Source: Geotrypetes seraphini (Eukaryota; Chordata; Amphibia; Gymnophiona; Dermophiidae). From it: a stretch of DNA of 64,000 nt. Under the pieces are notes generated by a model that saw only the letters and a program-made list of their open reading frames with translations, was not told the DNA's origin and searched no databases. This document shows, piece by piece, positions 31,766-42,190 of the stretch; the stretch's first letter is position 1; every line of letters starts with the position of its first letter. The DNA lies in NCBI RefSeq assembly GCF_902459505.1, contig NC_047095.1, positions 114,453,380 through 114,517,379 of the forward strand, in the 5' to 3' direction. The translations under genes were made by a program, and so were the position numbers.

Positions 31766-32773
31766 TCACTAATAATAAAAGGCTAAGCGCGCATGCGCTT
31801 TTCAAAGATCGTGATTCCTGGTGGCGTGAGGTGTGCTTCTGTGTCAGCCTCACGGCGCTTGCGCTAGCTGGAGGCGTGTGATGTGCAGAAGACGCCAGCG
31901 ACTCCTCCCTCCCGCTGCCGCTCCTCTTCAAAGCGGCCTGCTGAGGTTCGCCAGTCGCTGTAGCGAACCTTGCAGGCCGCTCTCCACCTTCCTGACATGG
32001 TGCTGAAGAAGGAGTCGGGTTTGACGCTGCTGCCACACATGCACGTTTTCCTGCAGCCCTGTCCACCGCCATGAAGCAGGAGAACCTGGGCCGAGAGTTG
32101 AACGATGCAGCCCCAGCTCCAGTTCGAGGAATGGAGGGAGGGTAAGAATGGGAGGGGGGTGAAAACGGAAGGGGGCCATGGGGCAGGCAGGCATTGCACA
32201 ACAGGGGACCAGGGGGAAAGGGAAAGGGGGCTGCTTTGGGGGGAGGGGGCAGACAGCAATCATCAGGGGGGAACAGAAGGGGGGCCACAGAGCACGCAGG
32301 CAAGGGAGGCAGACAGCAATCATCAGGGGGAAACAGAGGGGGTCCACGGAGCACGCAGGCATGGCAAAACAGGCATGGGACAGGCAGGCATTGCACAACA
32401 GAGGACCAGGGGGAGAGAGAAAGGGGGCTGCTTTGGGGGGATGAGGGCAGACAGCAATCATCAGGGGGAAACAGAAGAGGGCCACGGAGCACGCAGGCAT
32501 GGCACAACAGGGGGAGAGAGAAAGGGGTGTACTGGGGAGCAGAAAACAATCATGCTTTGCTCTGGGAGGGGGGGAACCAGAAGGGGGCCACGGAGAGACA
32601 GGCAGGCATGGTGCAACAGAGAAATACAGGTAGGTAGGGGGGCCAGGGAGAGACACAGACAGAATGAATGACAGACAGACAGACAGCGTCCAAGGAGAGA
32701 GAGACAAAGAAAAACCCCCAGACAGACAGACATCTGCTCTAGCGCCCGTTAATGTAACGGGCTTAAAGACTAG
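31766..32773 (+). mobile_element. Non-autonomous Helitron with both ends (1008 bp)
   Basis: Starts TCACTAATAATAAAAGG after A and ends with the hairpin GCCCGTTAATGTAACGGGC, then TTAAAGACTAG followed by T. This matches the A|TC…CTRR|T rule of Helitrons. The interior contains a GA-rich minisatellite ('agacagcaatcatcagggggaaacagaa', about 32200-32600) and a 3' purine stretch (gacagacagacag). No Rep/helicase gene; long open frames in the array are by-products. Confidence 0.82.
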
Positions 32774-32793
32774 TATATATATATATATATGTA

Positions 32794-33409
32794 CAGTGGA
32801 ACCTCGGTTTGCAAGTAACGCGGTTTGCGAGTGTTTTGCAAGACAAGCAAAACACTCAGCAAACTTTTGTCTCGCAAACCGAGCACTGCCCCGATAAACA
32901 AGCACGCAACGTGCAGGTAGGCCGGCACTTGGCTGCATAGGCTCAGATAGAGGCTCTCCAACATGCAGAAGGCACCCAATGTGGAAGGCTGGCCAGTGGA
33001 CAGAAGAGGCATCCCTCTGAAGCAGCACAGTGGGGTTTTTCGGACATTAGAAGCATCCCCCCGAAGTGGCACTGCGGGGTTCTTCAGCGGATGATGGACA
33101 GAGGAGTTGGACGGAGGAGACAGCGCTGTAGCACCCAGCACCTGACAAGTTCAGACCGCTGGGCCACCTTTTGGGTTATGGAACAAATCGTCTACGTTGC
33201 CACTATTTTCTATGGGGTACTTTGCTTTGATATACGAGCACTTTTGATTTCGAGCATGCTTCTGGAACGAATTATGCTCGTAAACCAAGGTAATAATAAT
33301 AATATAATTTCTTTATTCTTCTATACCGCCATAGTCAGATGACTTCTAGGTGGTTCACATCGAAAAGGGCTGGACAATCAGCAAATTACAGAAAGCAAAG
33401 GTACCACTG
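32794..33409. mobile_element. Tc1/mariner-type element with nested L2 tail
   Basis: Inverted ends CAGTGGAACCTCGGTTTGCAAG and (after the insertion) …CTCGTAAACCAAGGTA-CCACTG, flanked by TA (32792-32793, 33410-33411). The interior has a hairpin ('gtttgcgagtgttttgc') and no transposase. An L2-type tail splits the right end. Confidence 0.75.
33293..33396 (-). mobile_element. L2-tail insertion in the mariner end
   Basis: 'ataataataatataatttctttattcttctataccgccatag' is a reversed L2 3' tail. It is flanked by CAAGGTA (33286-33292) and CAAAGGTA (33396-33403), a likely 7-8 bp target duplication. Confidence 0.65.
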
Positions 33410-33411
33410 TA

Positions 33412-34330
33412 TATTTATTTATTTATTTTCACATGCACACGCAAAGCTACCTTAAGACGCCTGCACCAACTTGCAGTAAGCCCTTGTTAGTCCTTACTGC
33501 AGCTTAATTAAAGGACCCCAAAGCTTGCTCTACTTAATTGCCATCCCATCCGACTGCACTGCTCCTTCCTTATTGACCGCCTCAGCCCCTACATACATCT
33601 CCGCCTCATCATCTGGCTATTCCCTGTTTCAAAAATTAGGCCAGACTCCTCACACACTCTGGCGTGGGCTCCTTGGCACCAATCCTTTCTCTGGATCATC
33701 AAGAGAAAGTCTAAACATGCCCTTAAAACTTGGCCTGCCTTCTCAGGATTGAAGGACGATGTTTATTTTCCCCTTGGCTAAATATCTTCCCATGCTTCCT
33801 TGATGTGGCTTTGCTCTGCTACCCGCTCTTCCTGCATTCGTGAAGGACTCATAGTGGCCCAAAAAATATATACATGAAAGAGGGGCTGGAGCAAAGATAA
33901 GAGCAACAGGAAAAGGGAATGGTCTGTACAGTGACCCAAATGAATGAAAAACATATTAGAAAGTCAACCAGAGAAGAAAGAGGCATTGGAAGCAAGAAAG
34001 GAAAGCAGGCAAGTGGATATCATCCAGAAAGGTAACAGCAGAATGAGAAACATGAGAGAGAGAAGAGACAGATAGCAAAATCAAAGACTCTATAGATGGG
34101 AAAAGTGTTTTACTCGGTGCTAAAAAAAAATTATAATAAATTACTGAAAATAAATTTTTCTGTAAGTTCCTTAATGGTGACAGAGCTTTTGTAGAGAAAA
34201 CTTACATGGTTAACAATATTCATTGTTTTGTATTGCTGTGCAGTAATGATAAGTATTTAGGTTCAATAAATCACTACCCTAGGGATCCTTTTTACAATTC
34301 CTATGGGCTTCTGTGCAATTTACCAAGGCT
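33412..34330. other. No gene seen; apparently unique sequence
   Basis: No repeat ends, ORFs with domains, or splice-like exons were recognised. The purine-rich part at 33880-34090 has no clear period. This is one of the longest stretches without obvious transposons. Confidence 0.4.
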
Positions 34331-34860
34331 AGGGTTACCAGATTCTACATCAATAAAATCCGGACCCCTAGACCAGGGGTCTCAAAGTCCCTCCTTGAGG
34401 GCCGCAATCCATTCGGGGTTTCAGGATTTCCCCAATGAATATGCATGAGATCTATGTGCATGCACTGCTTTCAATGCATATTCATTGGGGAAATCCTGAA
34501 AACCAGACTGGACTGCGGCCCTCAAGGAGGGACTTTGAGATCCCTGCCCTAGACCCATCCCACTGGTCCACCCAGTTCCACCCATCCCGCCCTGTCATGC
34601 CATAGCTCCACCCTCAGCTCTGACCCCAGCCCCCCCCCCACCCCCACCCCCGCTGCCTATTCGTGGAGCAGAAATGCATCCACGCATGTGCGGATGCGAC
34701 AAGACAAAGTCGCGTGTGTGTGCATGACATCACCGTGCCCTCCCAATGCGATTTCTTTTCAAAACCTAGACAAAGTGCCGGGTTTTAAAAAGCTATCCCT
34801 ATCCCCGGACATGTCCTCAAAATCCGGGGAAATCTGGACGTCTGGTAACTCAAAGCATGG
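34331..34860. mobile_element. hAT-like TAGGGTTACC-family element, interrupted by a MITE
   Basis: Left end TAGGGTTACCAGAT (34331); right end 'ggggaaatctggacgtctggtaactca'. The 173-bp MITE at 34374-34546 lies inside. The interior is 'ccatcccgccctg…' and 'gcatccacgcatgtgcggatgc', the reverse orientation of copies at 25066 and 63317. Confidence 0.75.
34374..34546. mobile_element. Palindromic hAT MITE, copy 3, 8-bp TSD
   Basis: Same 173-bp family as 10480-10652. Exact target duplications CCCTAGAC at 34366-34373 and 34547-34554 lie inside the older TAGGGTTACC element. Confidence 0.93.
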
Positions 34861-34884
34861 TATCATCACTATCACAGATTCTCT

Positions 34885-35060
34885 ATAGGGTGCCGGCATC
34901 GGTAGATGCCTAAAAAGCGGCAGCTAATTACGCGTCAGTCATATGATGGCGCCTTATAGAGAAACATGCCTCCGTGAAAAATAGGCACCGGAAATGCATA
35001 TTATCTTCAGACTCCCTTCATAAACAGGCGTCATAGAAAAAAAGTGTCTCAGATTTGTTC
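34885..35060. mobile_element. 'gattctctatagggtgccgg'-type DNA-element fragment
   Basis: Contains 'agatgcctaaaaagcggc', 'ccttatagagaaac' and 'aaataggcaccgg', motifs shared with 59645-59890. No clear ends. Confidence 0.45.
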
Positions 35061-35199
35061 CCCAAAACTCTGGTCATCTTATTTTCAGCCCCCTGCGCCT
35101 TCTCTGTTTTGCTGATATTTACAGCCCCTGTGCTCTATTTTTTTCAGAGTCTCTATGGGTCTTATCAGCAACTGCACCTTCTGAAGTTCACAGGCAGCT

Positions 35200-35385
35200 C
35201 CTCTGGTACTTAGAGTTGCGCTCCTTGTGACCCTGGGCAAGTCACTTAATCCCTCCATTGCCCCAGGTACATTGTGAGCCCCACCAGGAGATACAGGGAA
35301 AATGCTTAAGCACCTGAATAAATTTATGTAAATTGTTCTGAACTCTCCTGGGAGAACGGTATAGAAAAATAAATAAATAAAAAAA
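35200..35385 (+). mobile_element. MIR/CORE-SINE-like element with L2 tail
   Basis: 'cttgtgaccctgggcaagtcacttaatccctccattgcccc' matches the core of MIR-like CORE-SINEs. It is followed by 'tgtgagccccaccaggagatacaggg' and an L2 tail 'gagaacggtatagaaaaataaataa'. A tRNA-like A/B-box head is not clear. Confidence 0.75.
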
Positions 35386-35990
35386 TTTTTTTTGGGGGGG
35401 CCTTTGCTTTGGCAAATAAGTATGTTGGGCCCCCACTGTATTACAACACTTCCACATGCATTTCTTTCTATTTCTCTGGTGTTGTACTGTTCATATTAGG
35501 CCTTTTAGTTTGTGGTCCTGTATTTGCATAGGGCTTATTTGTGTTCTGAACATGTGATCAAGGCCAGGTGTTCTGGTAGGGCTGAAGAACTCAGACAAAG
35601 TGAAGAGCCAATATTAATATACAAAACCACATTGACAAAGGCAGCACAGCAAAGGAACATCACTAAGCATGCGTTAGGAACAGACCCCCCATGGGAGGAA
35701 AAAGCCTCAGAAAAGCCCTGCCACCACCACAGCAGCGGCTTAAGGTGCTCAGGCGGTGTGGAGAGCCTGGTAGGCGCAAAACAGCGCAGAAGAAATAGCA
35801 GGGTGTGGCAGAGACCTTTCTAAGTCCTGATCAGAAGGTCTTACATGCAAGCAAACACATTTAAAACTTTGAAAAGTCAGGATAATTAACAAAAGACCAG
35901 GAAAACGATGTATACGTAGGAAAATGGGAATTCCGTATTTATGTGAATTGCTGGATTAAGCAAGATCATAAAGATATATATATATATATA
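35386..35990. other. No gene seen; host sequence of the Helitron at 35991
   Basis: No domain or repeat end recognised. The frame at 35512-35823 lacks support. The sequence across the Helitron (38000-38200) has some long-terminal-repeat-like style, but nothing firm. Confidence 0.35.
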
Positions 35991-37986
35991 CTAGTCTTAT
36001 AACCCGTTACATTAACGGGTGCTAGAATATATGTGTGTGTGTCTCTCTTTATTTCTTTTTCTCTCTCTCTCTCCTTAGCCGCTTTCTTTCTTTCTTTTTC
36101 CTTGGCTGTCCATCACCACCCCTTGCCTGTTCCCCCTGTCCATTCTCCCTTCCTTTTACCTCCCCTGTGTCCACCACCACCCCTTCACAGCTCTCCTTAT
36201 GCAGCAGCAGCCCTTCTCCCTTTGTTTTACCTCCCCCCTGTCTAGCAGCAACTTCCTTCTCCCCCTGTCCAACATTAGGCCTCCGTTCCTTTTTCTTTAC
36301 CCACCCCCTGTCCATCAGCACCTCTTTCCTTCTCCCCCTGTCCAGCAGTAGGCGTCCCTTCCTTTTTCTCTCCCCCCCTCCTCCTTCTTATCCCTATGAT
36401 ACAGTTACCTTGCTCTGTCCCTGATCAGAGGTTCCCGACAGCCACCCAGTTGCACCCATTGGAAAAGTTCCCTCTGCGGCATCCTGCACCCCTCCTGACG
36501 CGACTCCCGCTGTCTTTCTTTCTGTCTGTCTGTCTCTGTCCCTGACCCCCTTTGTCTGTTTGTCTTTCTGTATATCTCCCTGCACCTGTGTCTTTCTTCT
36601 CGTCTTTCTGTCTCCCTTCCTCCCTCTGTCTGTCTGTCCAAAGCAGCATTCCCTCCCCCTCCATTTCCCTCCCCCCAGACCAGTTCCCTGTGCACCTGCC
36701 CCTGTGTCTTTCTTCTTGTCTTTCTGTCTCCCTTCCTCCCTCTGTCTGTCTGTCCAAAGCAGCATCCCTCCCCCACACCAGTTCCCTGTGCACCTGCCCC
36801 TGTGTCTTTCTTCTTGTCTTTCTGTCTCCCTTCCTCCCTCTGTCTGTCTGTCCAAAGCAGCATCCCTCCCCCCACACCAGTTCCCTGTGCACCTGCCCCT
36901 GTGTCTTCTTCTTGTCTTTCTGTCTCCCTTCCTCCCTCTGTCTGTCTGTCCAAAGCAGCATCCCTCCCCCTCCATTTCCCTCCCCCCACACCAGTTCCCT
37001 GTGCACCTGCCCCTGTGTCTTTCTTCTTGTCTTTCTGTCTCCCTTTCTCCCTCTGTCTGTGTGTCCAAAGCAGCATTCCCTCCCCCTCCATTTCCCTCCC
37101 CCCACACCAGTTCCCTGTGCACCTGCCCCTGTGTCTTCTTGTCTTTGTCTCCCTTCCTCCCTCTGTCTGTCTGTCCAAAGCAGCATCCCTCCCCCTCCAT
37201 TTCCCTCCCCCCACACCAGTTCCCTGTGCACCTGCCCCTGTGTCTTTCTTCTTGTCTTTCTGTCTCCCTTTCTCCCTGTCTGTGTGTCCAAAGCAGCATT
37301 CCCTCCCCCCACACCAGTTCCCTGTGCACCTGCCCATGTGTCTTTGTCTCCCTTCCTCCCTCTGTTTGTCTGTCCAAAGCAGCATTCCCTCCCCCTTCCA
37401 TTTCCCTCCACCCACACCAGTTCCCTGTGCAGCAGCATTATTGTTTCCTCTACCCCCCTTTCCTTTCCCACAGTAGCGACTACAAACGCGGGCCCGAGTC
37501 CTTTGCCGGCCCCCCCCCACCCTTCCCTTCCCTTCCCGCGGGTCCGACTACACATGGTGATTCAAGCAGCGTGTCCAGCAGTTTTTACACGCTGCTTCGG
37601 GTCCTTCTACTGGCCTAATTTACTCTGGCACGTCCGGAGCAAATCAGGGCAGTAGAAGGGGCCAAAGCAGCGTGTGAAGACTGCTGGACACGCTGCTTAA
37701 ATCGCCAGTCGGGGCCGCGGTAAGGGAAGGGGGGGGGCGGCGGAAATCTTCTTCTACCTTGCCTCTCCTCCACCGTCGGGAGTCAGCACCAGGAGCTTTA
37801 ATGGCTGGTGGTTTTGGCGTTGAAAAATCCCGCGCCTCTTTGAAAACTATGAAGCCGCTGGAGCCGGGAGGCGACGGAGAGGGCAGGGGGTGAGCCGCGC
37901 ATGCGCACTTCCTAGCTACAGCTCACAAAAAACGGATGCACGCTTAGGAAGTGCGCATGCACGGCTTACCGTTTTATTATATTAGA
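35991..37986 (-). mobile_element. Non-autonomous Helitron with minisatellite expansion (1996 bp)
   Basis: On the minus strand the 5' end is TCTAATATAATAAAACGG preceded by A (right side). The 3' end is the hairpin ACCCGTTAATGTAACGGGT, then TATAAGACTAG followed by T (left side, 35991). A 5' subterminal hairpin (gtgcatgcgcacttcct / aggaagtgcgcatgcgc) lies at 37893-37962. Most of the body is a tandem minisatellite (36590-37430). No coding gene. Confidence 0.85.
36590..37430. repeat. Pyrimidine/purine minisatellite, 8 units of 86-116 bp
   Basis: The marker 'ccaaagcagca' occurs at 36638, 36754, 36852, 36950, 37065, 37175, 37288 and 37374. Two unit forms differ by presence of a 'cctccatttccctcccc' block. 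The array keeps long frames open in several phases on both strands, which explains ORFs of more than 350 codons without any gene. Confidence 0.92.
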
Positions 37987-38499
37987 TAGTAGAGGTCTTA
38001 ATTTGCGTCCATCTTTCTTTCTTTGTGTCTTTCTTTGTCTAAAACTACTGCAGTTTCCCGCTTAAAAAGCCTGGGTTTCTTGTGTTCTTTGTGTGGACTG
38101 CCATACCCAGAGGGATATGAGAAACCTCATGGCTTGAGTATTAACAGATGTTTCTGGCATTTCATTGCTGGGTAGAGGAGAAAACCTTTCTTAAATATGC
38201 TCTAAAGAAGTATTGAATATGAATGAAATATGACGCATGAATGTTAATGACTGTATGGGATCCCATATGTGTGTGAGTGTATATATGCAATTGGTTTTGC
38301 AAACTGTATTTTTATATATTTTAAACCTTGAGAAATTTGAGAAATCCTGAGAAGTAACATCTGCAGTTTGACCTACTTGACCTTTAAGCTAGCCTACCAT
38401 AGAGACTCTCTTCAGTCTGGAGATGTGAAGGGTGGGCTCCTTTAGCCCATATAGGAATTTTCATTAAGGGGGGGTTATAAGGGTTTTTTCTTTTAGGGC
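37987..38499. other. No gene seen
   Basis: Unassigned sequence including a (ctttctttg) stretch at 38010-38040 and AT-rich DNA. No repeat ends recognised. Confidence 0.35.
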
Positions 38500-38645
38500 T
38501 CCTTTTACAAAGGTGTGCTAGCGTTTTTAGCACACGCACCGGATTAGCACATGCTATCTGAAAAACTATCACCTGCTCAAGGGGAGGTGGTAGAGGCTAG
38601 CGTGCGCACTATCCCGCACGTTAAGACCCTAATGCACCTGTGAAA
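38500..38645. mobile_element. Degraded 'ggctccttttacaaag' MITE
   Basis: 'gggctccttttacaaaggtgtgctagcgttttt…' with inverted remnants 'agcgtgcgcactatcccgcacg'. Only one end is clear. Confidence 0.5.
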
Positions 38646-39039
38646 CCCCAGGCTGTCAGTTTTCTCCAAAGCATAAGTTCCCGAAGACACAGAGAGCTGT
38701 TTTGATTCGAACTTTATTATAATATTTTATGCATATTCAGAAAGTTCTGTGAACAAATATATAATGTGTAAAACGTTTCTTTAATCCTGGTATTTCTAAG
38801 AGCTAAAAGGAATTCTATTATTGAATGAAAATGATAAATTAAAAAAATTTTATAAATAAAAAAAGGAATTCTATTATTGAAATATGCTCAGCCTTCGTTA
38901 GTGATGAGCTGGCTGACCATTGGTAGATGGGAGTTATGTAATATATGGTCATTGCGAGGGTACATAAGCAAGCACCGGGGGGGGGGAATCCTTTCTCTCC
39001 ATATGGGCCACTTAGCTTTGGAAGAGACAGCCCCCCTCA
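38646..39039. other. No gene seen
   Basis: AT-rich. A short direct repeat 'aaaaggaattctattattgaa' occurs at about 38806 and 38861. Otherwise unassigned. Confidence 0.35.
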
Positions 39040-39260
39040 TATACAGAATGTTTTGCCAAATTTTGACTCACATATTTACACTTTCAAATTTGCATCAACA
39101 ATTTCGATGTGCTTTAAAGACGCATCTTTTTATTTGGAAGTTAGATACTGGTTGTTTATTCATTTCTATTGCTAATCTCTGTGAACCACATAGAACTTAA
39201 CAGTATTTGCAGTATATAAGTGAGTTTTTATGTTATGTTATGTTATGATGTTCCTTTGCT
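39040..39260 (+). mobile_element. L2-type LINE 3' end
   Basis: Reads '…NLHQQFRCALKTHLFIWK' (the L2 'F..LKT.LF' ending), then 'ctgtgaaccacatagaacttaacagtatttgcagtatataag' and a (ttatg)n tail. Confidence 0.75.
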
Positions 39261-39339
39261 GCACTGCCTTTGTGAATGTGTTCTTGTAAATTAAACTGGT
39301 AAGGATGAATGTCATGAAACATTATTGGTGTCATGGCCC

Positions 39340-39674
39340 CCAAGTAGGGAGATATTTGTCAGCAGTTTGTCCAGGTTTTGGAAGGCCCTGAGCTTGGGGC
39401 CACAAATGGAGGGCCTCCGCGTTTGTGCGGATGTTGACACAATGACACCACATGAATGCACGCATGAGCATGGTGTCATTGCCTCGACATCCGTGCATGC
39501 GCAGAGACCCTCTGGTGGGGCTGGAGCTCAGAAGGGGAGACAAAAGGTTCGTACAGGGGCAGGGCTGGGGGGCAGAATGGGGAATGGCTAGGGGCGAAGC
39601 AGGACAGGGCTTGGGCGGAATGGGGCAGGGCCATGTGTCCTCATTTTTTTAAAGAGGAAATCTGATAACCCTAA
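39340..39674. mobile_element. hAT-like TAGGGTTACC-family element
   Basis: Interior 'cagcagtttgtccaggttttgg', 'gggcagaatggggaatgg' and right end 'ttttttaaagaggaaatctgataaccct'. The left end is degraded. Confidence 0.65.
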
Positions 39675-39699
39675 CAAAATTATATATACATACATCACT

Positions 39700-40090
39700 T
39701 CCTACTTATTTACCCTTTTCCCATCCCCCATAACTTACTGCCTATGAACAAAGCAAGCCCCTCTCCTCTCTTCTAAGTCAGACACACAGAGACAACAGAA
39801 CCAAACACACACTTATTGCATCCATATGGAGAGATTGGAAAGAATTCCATGAGCCATGCTCCACATGCTTTACCTTGAGCTGTTAACCACTATCTTTCAC
39901 CTCAATCAATTTGTAACATCTTTTAATCTTTGTAAACTGCATAGAACTTCACGGTCCTGTGGTTTATATACTCTTATTATTATTATTATCATCACTTGTG
40001 TACAACTGCTAAAAATGGAGAACACAAGAATTGTTCTGACAATCATTCACGTTTCCCCTCCAGTCTAACACCTCTGTTCTTTATTCACAG
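39700..40090 (+). promoter_or_regulatory. Upstream flank and splice acceptor of gene B
   Basis: 'cttctaagtcagacacacagagacaacag … gagattggaaagaattcc' matches 22965-23035 before gene A, so the duplication includes the upstream intron. An L2-type tail (about 39870-39985, 'gtaaactgcatagaacttcacgg' then (att)n) inserted here after duplication. The acceptor 'tgttctttattcacag' ends at 40090, nine bases before the ATG. Confidence 0.7.
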
Positions 40091-40099
40091 TTCTCCGAC

Positions 40100-41252
40100 A
40101 TGATGAGTAGAAAATTCAGGATTTACCTGAAGTTCTTCCTCTGTACAGTTTTGGCCCTAGTGATATGGTGTTCCAACTGGAATGTATACCCGGATCCTAA
40201 TCAAATGATCAATACCACAAAAAACATAACCCACATCCTCATCCTTACCTCTTGGAGATCAGGGTCTTCTTTTGTGGGTCAACTCTTCAATCAGAACCCT
40301 AATGTGTTCTACGTGATGGAGCCTTGCTGGCATGTGTGGACCCAGTTTACACAGTTGCCTCTCAAGCTTCTGCATTTGCCTATGCGTGATATGATCAGAT
40401 CCATTTTCCTGTGCAACATGTCTACTTTTTCACCCCAAAGTTCGACTAAAATGAAAATCTCAAATATTTTCATGTGGCAAGAAAGCCGTGCCCTCTGCTC
40501 TCCTCCTGCCTGTCCAGACTCCCCCCCCCATCACAGGCTTCGACAGACTGCAGTGTTTAAGAAAATGCGGAAAAGCCCCGCTTGAAAAAATGGAGGACGC
40601 CTGCAAGGAGTACAGCCACGTGGTGGTGAAGGCTGTTCGGTTCTTCAATTTGGAGGTTCTCTACCCGCTCCTGAAGGACCCCTCGCTGAACCTCAAGATA
40701 ATTCACTTGATAAGGGATCCCCGTGCTGTCTTCGCATCACGAGAAAACTTTAAATACCTGACCCGTGATGATACTATAATCAGTAAAGCTCAGAACTCCA
40801 AGATCAGCATTAAAGTGGTGATGAAAGAAATCTGCAAGGCCCAAGTGCAAATTTATAAGTTGGCCTCGCAGAATTCTCAACTCTTCTTGAGAGGCCAATA
40901 TGTCCTGGCACGTTATGAAGACCTTGTGAGGAGCCCAATAGCTTATATTAGACAGTTATATGACTACGTAGGGCTCAAAATGAACCCCCAGTTTGAATCC
41001 TGGATTTACAATGTCACCCATGGGCTTATTCCTAATGAGAAATTATTGTTTCCTTACAGTAAGGACTCCATGAAGATTGCCCAACAGTGGAGGGTGAAGC
41101 TGAACTTCTCAAAAGTAATGGAAGTGCAGAAACTCTGTCAACAGGAGATGGACGTATTTGGTTATCGGTTTATTGAGTCTAAGAGGGAACAAAAGAACAA
41201 GTCATTAGACTTGCTGCTAACCCTACCGAAGAAGATTGAGTGGATTCACTGA
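40100..41252 (+). pseudogene. CHST4-like: Carbohydrate sulfotransferase, CHST4/5/6 group (copy B, frameshifted)
   Basis: Paralogue of copy A with no indel in its first 130 residues: anchor at about 8-27, LTSWRSGSSFVGQLF (49-63), VMEPCWHVW, SRALCSPPAC. The frame is lost at a run of nine C's (40521-40529) just after CSPPACPDS. The other frame then continues to the end: ITGFDRLQCLRKCGKAPLEK, FFNLEVLYPLLKDPSLNL, LIRDPRA, RYEDLVRSP, ending EWIH at 41252. One extra C accounts for it. All other family motifs are conserved and no other stop was seen. So this is either a very recent pseudogene, a polymorphism, or a homopolymer error in the assembly. The predicted role, if intact, is GlcNAc 6-O-sulfation in the Golgi. 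Acceptor spacing and both flanks match copy A. The 3'UTR likely ends near AATAAA at 41644. Confidence 0.88.
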
Positions 41253-41643
41253 GACAACCAGTGGTCTACCTGCATCACTCTGATTATTGATTATTACCAG
41301 TCAGAATAGACTGATGAATGAGAAAGGAGGCTGACTTGCATATGACAGAACTTCATAAGATGGCGCTTTTTTTTTTTTTTTTTTGTATTTAAGTCCAAGA
41401 GTTCTTCTCCCAAGCGATGGAGATGTGACAGCACTGTGAACACTGATTGTATCACGGAATGAATGACCGAAAAGTGACAATACAGTGTAATTGTGGTCAT
41501 TGACCATAACTGAGAATCAGTTGATCGTGCTGTAAAAAAAAAAAAACAAACCTGTTGTAATTAGTGATCCTTGACTGGGACTAAAAGTGACTGACGGTGA
41601 GTTGTCGAAAGCAAACTTCTGTAAACCACTATCAATTCATCAC

Positions 41644-41649
41644 AATAAA
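41644..41649 (+). terminator. Candidate poly(A) signal of gene B
   Basis: AATAAA about 390 bp past the stop, in non-repeat sequence. Placement is plausible; use is unproven. Confidence 0.4.
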
Positions 41650-41749
41650 TATTTGATCCCATATGAGCTGTCCCACATCCTGAGGTCATCTGACCGTAAA
41701 TTACTCACTGTACCCTCTCTATGAACAATAAGCACCAAAAGACATGATA

Positions 41750-42190
41750 TTTTTTTCAGTAGTCACTCTGCAGAATTGGAATATGCTTCCTGCCTCAATA
41801 AGAGAAGAAGAAAATCTAACCCGTTTTAAAGGCCTACTTTAGAGTCATTGTTTTAAAGAGGCTTTCAACCTCTAAGCCTTTTAGGTTCCCCTCTAATTTC
41901 TTTTCCAAAGAAGCAAGTTTCAGTGTCCTATCCTTGGTGCTTTTTCCTTCCTTGTTTTCTATCCTTTTTAAAATGGATTTCTTCCCCTCTTCCCTTTTGT
42001 TTTTGGTACATCATGTATTAGTTGTCCTTGAATAGTTACGCCTTGGTTTTCTGTTTCTCTCGTTTAAAGTACTGTCTTGGTGTATTTTATTTTAGCTTAC
42101 TTTTTGCCTCCCCTATTTTTAAAAATTTGTATTCCACATAGAAATTGGATTAGCGGTTTTATCAAATTTTAATAAAAACTTGAAATTACA
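41750..42190 (+). mobile_element. L2-type LINE 3' end
   Basis: 'gcagaattggaatatgcttcctgcctc…aaatctaacccgttttaaaggcc' (an L2 'WN.LP…F' ending), then 'gtattccacatagaaattggattagcggttttatcaaattttaataaaaac'. Confidence 0.65.

Noticed and set aside
31689-33028. Frames of 286 and 366 codons on the minus strand
   Set aside because: Cross Helitron arrays and a mariner end; no known domain or splice context.
36000-36420. CRISPR-like regular spacing in the Helitron array
   Set aside because: Units are directly tandem minisatellites without unique spacers, in a vertebrate-type sequence.
36394-37655. Open frames of more than 350 codons in several phases on both strands
   Set aside because: They run through a pyrimidine/purine minisatellite inside a Helitron; composition keeps many frames open and the peptides are simple repeats.
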